Assembly (NCBI GenBank): GCA_029448655.1 | Contig: JACCLO010000004.1 | Coordinates: 4,030,001 to 4,094,000, forward strand | Direction: 5' to 3' | Source of the DNA: Wolfiporia cocos | Lineage: Eukaryota; Basidiomycota; Agaricomycetes; Polyporales; Phaeolaceae | DNA: 64,000 bases | Shown: positions 57,909 through 64,000 of the stretch, piece by piece | How the letters are laid out: each line of letters begins with the position of its first letter | Numbering within the stretch: position 1 is the first letter of the stretch | Made by a program: the position numbers and the translations under genes | The notes under the pieces: model-generated | Told to the model about the DNA's origin: nothing | Seen by the model: only the letters and a program-made list of their open reading frames with translations | The model's database searches: none

Positions 57909-58314
57909 TATGGGTTGCCTCGTTTCCGGGCGTTGTATGATACTTCTGGCTTCTGGGCCTGATTCCATTGCTGTGCGGCTGATGGGGGTCAGCTGCATCG
58001 TGCCTACGGGCTCATTGTCGTGCTTACGGGCTCATTGTCGTGCTGCTCTCCTTCTTGCCCGACGACAAGTACCCGCCGGACTGAAGTAGATTTTTAGCTC
58101 GCCGCCGACGGCCTAAGTTGGAGTCGGTACTCTAGCAACCGCAATTAAGCGAACGGGTGGCTGACAGCCGTAGCGCGCACCAGACCTCGTCCTCTTCAAT
58201 CACCCACCACCTCGACGGTCTTCCTTCCAGTCTCTGCAGCCAACTAACCGGACGAGCACTGATTGCAGTCGCTGGTCGCCCGCGGTCCCGTCCTCATCAC
58301 TCTCGTTCATTTAC
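57909..58314. other. intergenic with a 20-bp tandem duplication
   Basis: Short gap between two plus-strand genes. TGCCTACGGGCTCATTGTCG is followed at once by a copy with one change (58001-58020 and 58021-58040). No gene is seen. Confidence 0.6.
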
Positions 58315-61097
58315 ATGTGAGACCTGCTCTCCGATTCGTCACGAGGCACTCGCTGACCCCGCTCACCGCCCAGGGCTGCCTCAAAAGCACCAGTTCCGCA
58401 GGTGAACCTGAAGGACCGTATCGCGGCTCTCCAGCAACGCAATGGCACCGCTGGCCAGGCGGATCCTAAACAAACTGCCCCGTCCACCCGCGCGCCAGGG
58501 AGCCTGAACAGCCTGAAGGACAAGATTGCCTCTTTCGAGAAGCAGGGCTCTGTGCCCGTCCCGAGGGGCAGCTTCGGACTCGGTGCGCCGCCCGCGGACG
58601 ACGGCTCGTCAAAGCGGCGCGGTGAGATGGTGGGCAACCGCGTGCCTGGGCTGTCGCGGCCTACGGGCCAGCAAGTCAGGGCACTCAGTCCGGACTACAC
58701 GGGCAGCTGGGTAGCGGGAGGTTCGACATCGCCTCGGTTGCCGTCCACCGCGCTGCCAACTGGTGAACAGCTCGCCGTGACTACTGGGGGCGCTGTACTA
58801 TGCAGGGCTTCGTCCGGTAGCGGAACAGAAACTGAGGCGGCGGCGCCGGCCATTGTCGTGTCGGGAGACGGCTCCGCGAATGGTGCATCGCAGTCTTTGA
58901 GCAGGGCGCAGAACGCACAAGACACGGTAATCAAAGGGCGATCATTTGATGATTTGGAGGAAGAGCTGTCAGCGAAGTTCGTCCTCTGCTTTCAGTATAT
59001 GCGGCATCCAAATAGTAACCGCTCTCTGAACAGCTCGCCACAGTCCTCTCCTGTGCCCTCGTCATCTATCCCGGGCCGCTCATTAGGCGGCGCTGACTCG
59101 GTTGCTCCCGAGGGGGCGATCGCCACGGATAAAGGACCCACAGGTAAAGTGCTAATTGTCCAGGCAAGCTGAAAGCTGTACTGACGTATCTCCCGAAGGC
59201 GCCGACGAAGCTGCGCCGAGCTCTACGAGAGCTGGTAAGATATCTGTCGATCAGGCGGAAGATGATGATCTCGTTACTGAGGGGATTGTTAAAGCAGACA
59301 GCAGCGCAGATGGAGACGCTACCTCTGTCGCAGATTACACCTCTGCCAGCTCAAGTTCTCTGTCAACTCCCAGCGATCACGTCTTCCCAAGCACCGACGC
59401 GTCGACGAAGTCAATGCAACAGCGTGTCCAGTCAGATACTGGTGACGATGCTACCGTTGTCGCTGTAGCGTCGAAACCCCCCGCTTCCCCAACCCTCGAC
59501 ACTAGCGAAGCAGTGATCGTGACCGAGCGTGCCCGCGTTGTCTCACCCATTGTGACGCGTGCCGTCCTGGTGCCCGTTCCCAAGGGCAGCTCGCCATCCT
59601 CCTCACCCAGCACTGCGGTGGGTTCGTCACCCTCCACCTACTCCAAAGCCTCTCCCGTTTCCGTTTCGCACACCGCCTCGACTACGGCCGCCTCATCTTC
59701 CTCGAGCTACATGGAGCCGTCGTTGACGCCCAAGCCTACCGCAGGCACCTTTAGCGCTGTCGTACACCGCAAAGTCTCCGTGGACTCTAACAATGCGCAC
59801 GGATATTCTCATCCCACTCTCTTACAGACACCTCCCATCTCGCGCGTGAAGATGGCTGTCGCAGAGCCCCCAGAATCTCCAGGGTTCGGTGACCTCGCGG
59901 ACCTGCTTGCCGATGCTGCAAAGCTCGAGCAGCAGCTCTCCGGTTTCGGCTCACCAGCCTTGAACCTGCAGTTTGGGCAGAATATTGAAGCCTACCTGGC
60001 GGACAAGGAGCCGCAGCCACAAATGGAGCCACAACCCGAGCCACAACCCGAGCCACAACCTCAGCCAATGCCTGAGCCGCAGCCCGAGTTGCAATTCGAG
60101 CCGCAGCAGCCCAAACCTCAGCCGGAAGAGGAGCCAGAACACTCGGCGCCCGCGATTGAGTTCTACATCCCGGATCCACAACCCGAGCCAATTCTGGAGG
60201 TACCCGAGGTCGAGGAGCAGGGCGGCAGCGGTTCTCACTCACAGGAGATGCCAGAGCCGCAGTCGCCGCGCACTGTCAACCTTTCGAGCCCGCCAACAAA
60301 GGAGCGTCGCCTGTCGCGCGCGCTGTCGGACACGCCACCAGCGGTCCCTCCGAAGAGCCCGCGCTCGCGTTACTTCTCGACACTGATCTCGCGGCGGTCG
60401 AGCGCGAGCGCGATGCCGGGCGCGTACCCGCGCAACAGCGTGTGCTCTGAGATGTCTGAGGACGATTCGATGCTCATTGCGACGCCTCCCGAGCTGCGCT
60501 TCGACGACGGCGCGTCCGTGCGGAGCTCGTCGCGCTCGTGGAAGCTTCCCAAGACGGGGCTCTCGCGCGCGACCTCGTTCGCGGACAAGCTCTGGCACAA
60601 ACGCGGCCACCGCAACACCGTCGCGATCACAAACCACGGTAAGTGCTGCCCGCGCTCCTGCGGGAGCCTCCATACTGAGACGAGTATTGAATCGCGCATA
60701 ATTAGACGACGACACGCATCTGTCCGCAAACACCTCGCGCCGCTTGTCTTCGTCCACCGTCGGGCCAGCACAGTCGGAGCCGCCGATGCCGCCGATGCCG
60801 CCGATGCCGTCGCTTCCGCAGCTCAGCCTCTCGCCGTCTCCGCGTCCGCAGACAATGATGGCACCGGAGGATCGCCCCACGTCGATGATGTCGATCTCGA
60901 GCGTCGGCTCCGTCGGCGGGCTGGACAGCGCGCTCTTCGACGCGTTCCCCTCCGTCCCAGACGGCTTCCCGCTCCCTGCGCTCTCGGTGCCGGCCGAGTC
61001 GTCCGGGCACTATCTCTCTCCCTCTGACACCGACGCACACTACCGGGGGGCCTCCGCGCCCGCGCGCCATCCAAAACAGCGCTCCTCGTTCCTGTGA
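58315..61097 (+). CDS. large disordered Ser/Pro-rich protein; start codon split by an intron
   Basis: Exons 58315-58316, 58374-58976, 59034-59143, 59199-60638 and 60706-61097 give 848 residues. The only ATG near the 5' end is immediately followed by TGA, but a GTGAGA...GCCCAG intron (57 nt, CTGAC branch) placed after AT joins it to G: AT|G GCT GCC, giving MAASKAPVPQVNLKDRIAAL. Two short related helices follow (NLKDRIAALQQRN and SLKDKIASFEKQG), then VPRGSFGLGAPP. The rest is Ser/Thr/Pro rich, with a repeat of Pro-Gln-Pro-Glu steps around residues 540-590 and late conserved-looking pieces (RRLSRALSDTPPAVPPKSP, SFADKLWHKRG). No enzyme domain is seen. The repeated KDRI/KDKI helices and proline motifs suggest a scaffold or cytoskeleton-linked role, which is inference only. 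Confidence 0.75.
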
Positions 61098-61586
61098 TAC
61101 GTGAGCGTGCGCTGTGTGCCACCCACTCTATGGCCTCGGTTTGGTGCTTCGCTTCTCTTCGACTTCGTCGCCCGCGCCGCGTCCTGCTTCGCTTCTAGCC
61201 TTCTCTCACCGATCCGGATCTCGTTCACCACACTGCTTTCGTTCTATAATCCCATAATCACCCACAATGTAATTTACCCACACACGAACGGTGCTGTTTT
61301 TCTTCCCATGCCACATGCGGGCGGATGGGCGTCGGCACACCGGCTCGCGGACTTCATGTTGGATCGCTGCAGCGTTGGCACTGACAGCACGGAACGGAGG
61401 AACTGCATAGGGTTATTGACATATCACTTTAGGTTGTACATGGGCTACCAGCAGTAAGCTACTTATGAATGCATAATTTGAGAAATATAGGTACATCATG
61501 AATTCCTCACTCAGCAGCTCTGCGCGGGCTGCAGTCCCTGAAAGATAATTGAGAACAAGACACATTTCACTGACTGGCTGACCGGT
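61098..61586. other. convergent intergenic region
   Basis: 489 bp shared by the 3' ends of the disordered-protein gene and CENP-C. It is AT-rich with no coding frame. Confidence 0.55.
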
Positions 61587-62691
61587 CTACGACGCTGGGC
61601 CGGCGGAGAGCTTGCGCGAGGCCGAGCGGCGCCCCTCAAAGGCCTCCTCGGATCCAATTCCGTACTCGTGCTCCCCGTCGCCGCGCTCTGTGGACTTGCG
61701 TGCCTGAGCGAAGAAGAGCCGCGCATCGCGGTCAGAGGCGTTCTGGATATAATACAGGTTCCCTGTGTACACATCGTCACGCACGGCCGGTAGGGTAGCT
61801 CAGAAAACGCGCACGCACCTCTGGGCACAAGGAACATGCCACCCGTGGCGAGCAAGAAGTTGGTGCGGTGCACCTTGCAGTTGACCGCGCCCTCGATCAC
61901 GTAGAATACCTAAGCTTGCCGCGTGAGCACACGTCCACGAGCGCGAGATGCACGATGATGTATACGCACGAACGTGTTGTCCTTCGCGTCCTTCGTCGGC
62001 TTCTGCTTGTTCGGCGGGATGACCATCTCCCCCGCCGCAACGAAGTCCTCGTCCGTGAACACCTTGTGGAAATAGAAGTCGCTGTTCAGCGCCGGCTTCG
62101 GGTTGATCATCTTCGCCGTGAACGCGAGTCCTGCACACGCGCCACATCAGCCACAGCCGCCCGCGCGCCACACATCCTCGCGCATCGAATCGAAAACGAG
62201 AGAGTACTCACGCCGCCCGATCTCCTTGCCGCGCTCATAATCGAGCACGATCCCCTCCGGCTCCGTCTCGTCGTCCCAGCCCTCCTCGGGGTCGAACACG
62301 AGCCCCTCGCTCGCCATCCGCGCCGCAGAACCCACCGTCTTGCTCTTGCTGCGCGCCCGCGGTCGGCGGTGACGCCCGCCGAGCGGCTGAGGCTCCTCTT
62401 TGGGGATGCGCCGGATCTCCTTGATCGTCGGCACGAACGACACGCCCGACTCGCGCCGCCCATATACGACCTTCTCGCAGCGCCACCACTCGAGTGGCGC
62501 GTAGCGCGACCGCGTCCCGCGCCGCAACCCGTCTGGGTGGTTTGTGTCGCCCGGGGTGACTATATGCGCACAGAGAAGAGAGATGTCTCAGCGTCCTATG
62601 ATGTGGCGGAAGGGCGAATCGGGCACTCACTGTCGCGCAGGACGGTCTCGTTCTTCCGTGTTCGCCCCTTCCGCTTCTTCGGCTCGTGATG

Positions 62692-62723
<32 letters not shown>

Positions 62724-63866
62724 GCTGCTCCGTGCGTGCCTTCTTCCCTGCCGGTTGGTGGTTCTCGATGCTGTCATCCTCGCCTCGTGCTTTCCCGCCC
62801 CTCTTCCGCGACTTCTGCGCTTGCTCCTCTTCGTCCTCAGAGAACTGCTGCATCTCTACGTCCGCCATCCCCTGCGCAATGTCATCCTCCACGTCCATAT
62901 CATTATCCTGGTCCTGAACTGGTTCCGGCTCATGTACATCGTCTTCATAGCGCCGCTTGCCCTTTGACGAGAAGGAGCCGCTAGGTCGGCTATCAAGCTC
63001 TTCGTCGGGCTCCTGGAGTTCGTGTCGCTCCTCATCCTCCTCATCCTCATCCTCCTCCTCGATTTGCGCAAAGCTCTTCCGCCGCGGTGTGGTGCCACTC
63101 GCCCTAGCCTGCTGCCCACGCGACTGCGACTTCGGCGAGCTGTCATATGGGGCCACGGGGACGTCGTCATCGTCGTCCGAGTCGAATCCCGCCTGGCCAA
63201 AGCCGTCATCCCCGCCATCCCCGCCATCGTCCTGCTCCTGTTCCCACTCGTCATCGTCCCGCAACGTCGTCGACTTGGACAGCCGCGAGGAGGTAGAGGG
63301 CCGGGGGTACCCGACGGACTTGCGGGGCGCGGGGCGAGGCGAGGGCACCGCGTCAAAGTCGACGTCGGAGCTCTGCGGGACGGGGCGCGTGGACGAGCCG
63401 ACGCGCTGCACGCTGTCGGTAATCGCGTTCACGCGCGTCTGGCGGAAGTACGCAGCGGGGCTGTTGGGGATGCCTCGATGCGCAGGGCCGTGAGGGACGC
63501 GGCGGCACGGAGCGGAGGGGCGCACTCACTGTCATCGAGGCTCATGTCCATCTCGCCAAACTCGTCGTCGTCCTCGTCGTCGTCCTGCTGCGCGGGGCGC
63601 ACGGGCGTCTTGGGCTTTGGGGTGCGCCGCTTGCGCGCGGCGGGCACGCGGGGCGGGGTGCGCGCGTCGGCCTGGCCGATGACCTTGTCGAAGGGCTCAA
63701 AGTCGTCCGACTTGTGGTCGACATACCTGACCGCGATGCCGGTCTTCTTGCCGTGCTCGTAGTCGTCCGCGCGGTAGGGCACGTACTTGTTCACGCCCGT
63801 CACACGGCGGGAGGAAATGCTGCTTTTGCGGGCTGATGCAGGCATGTTGGATGCAGAGAGCGCCAT
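61587..63866 (-). CDS. CENP-C/Mif2 centromere protein
   Basis: Links centromeric CENP-A nucleosomes to the kinetochore. Six exons (63866-63530, 63473-62631, 62559-62212, 62130-61970, 61909-61819, 61762-61587) give 651 residues. The N-terminal Mif2 box reads KYVPYRADDYEHGKKTGIAV, the part that contacts the Mis12 complex. A long acidic and Ser-rich middle follows. The CENP-C motif is RRGTRSRYAPLEWWRCEKVV at about residues 406-425, with the Arg and paired Trp that bind the acidic patch and CENP-A tail. The C-terminal cupin dimer domain covers roughly residues 510-630 (VFYVIEGAVNCKVHRTNF, GGMFLVPRGNLYYIQNASD). A second ATG at 63842 (MPASARKSS) has the better start context and may be the true start. 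Confidence 0.95.
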
Positions 63867-64000
63867 CCGTGGTCAGCCACACACATGTGACATGGATGCG
63901 TCACGACAATGTGACACCCCGTGATCGCGACGGTGGCGGCCACATTCGCCACACCTCCTGCTCCTGCTCCCAATTCATGTAGCACAGCTTCCGAGCAGCG

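Noticed and set aside
1..64000. CRISPR arrays, operons, bacterial insertion sequences
   Set aside because: The window is nuclear fungal DNA with spliceosomal introns. No regularly spaced repeats of CRISPR type were seen; the 18-bp array at 51.86 kb has no spacers.

Overview
The window is a piece of a nuclear genome from an intron-rich filamentous basidiomycete, most likely an Agaricomycete. Genes are split by many short GT-AG introns (mostly 46-70 nt). Branch points look like CTNA(A/C), and GC content is high. The gene set is typical of mushroom-forming fungi: a CENP-C/Mif2 kinetochore protein, the nuclear rim protein NUR1, a SAPS phosphatase subunit, a Trf4/Cid14-type poly(A) polymerase, fungal TYR1 and ILV2, and a GH27 alpha-galactosidase. 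I rebuilt exon structures by eye from reading-frame continuity, splice signals and family knowledge. Species and strain cannot be named from the sequence alone.

Layout. 0.4-5.5 kb: two minus-strand genes, a CCCH zinc-finger protein and a membrane-anchored coiled-coil protein. 6.0-10.1 kb: two plus-strand genes, NUR1 and a four-finger C2H2 regulator, followed by an intron-containing tRNA-Pro(CGG). 11.3-16.5 kb: minus-strand genes for an acidic protein and a choline-transporter-like (CTL/PNS1) protein, with a doubtful coding fragment between them. 16.5-29.1 kb: a gene-poor tract holding one intron-containing tRNA-Ile(AAT), one lineage-type serine-rich protein (21.4-22.6 kb), and otherwise sequence in which I recognise no gene.

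29.1-43.7 kb: a metabolic stretch. It contains a secreted alpha-galactosidase cut into 22 exons, two tandem Mtr-type amino-acid permeases with the same 15-exon architecture, prephenate dehydrogenase (TYR1), and acetolactate synthase (ILV2) convergent to it. 44.9-50.7 kb: mitochondrial tRNA 2-thiouridylase and a SAPS/SIT4-associated protein. 50.8-53.1 kb: a fumarylacetoacetate-hydrolase-family gene with a 1.09-kb intron that carries a 416-bp inverted-repeat element. 54-64 kb: a small single-pass membrane protein, the Trf4-like poly(A) polymerase, a large disordered protein whose ATG is split by an intron, and CENP-C/Mif2.

How the genes relate. Most are unrelated housekeeping neighbours, as is usual in fungal chromosomes. 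The exception is 32.4-43.7 kb, where amino-acid uptake (two permeases) and amino-acid synthesis (tyrosine; branched chain) lie together. TGACTC (Gcn4/Cpc1-like) motifs sit upstream of both biosynthetic genes. I do not see a clearly new multi-gene system. The best leads are the mini-exon alpha-galactosidase, the element inside the FAH intron, a diverged dispersed repeat at 44.5 and 55.2 kb, the split start codon, and the gene-poor block at 22.6-29.1 kb.
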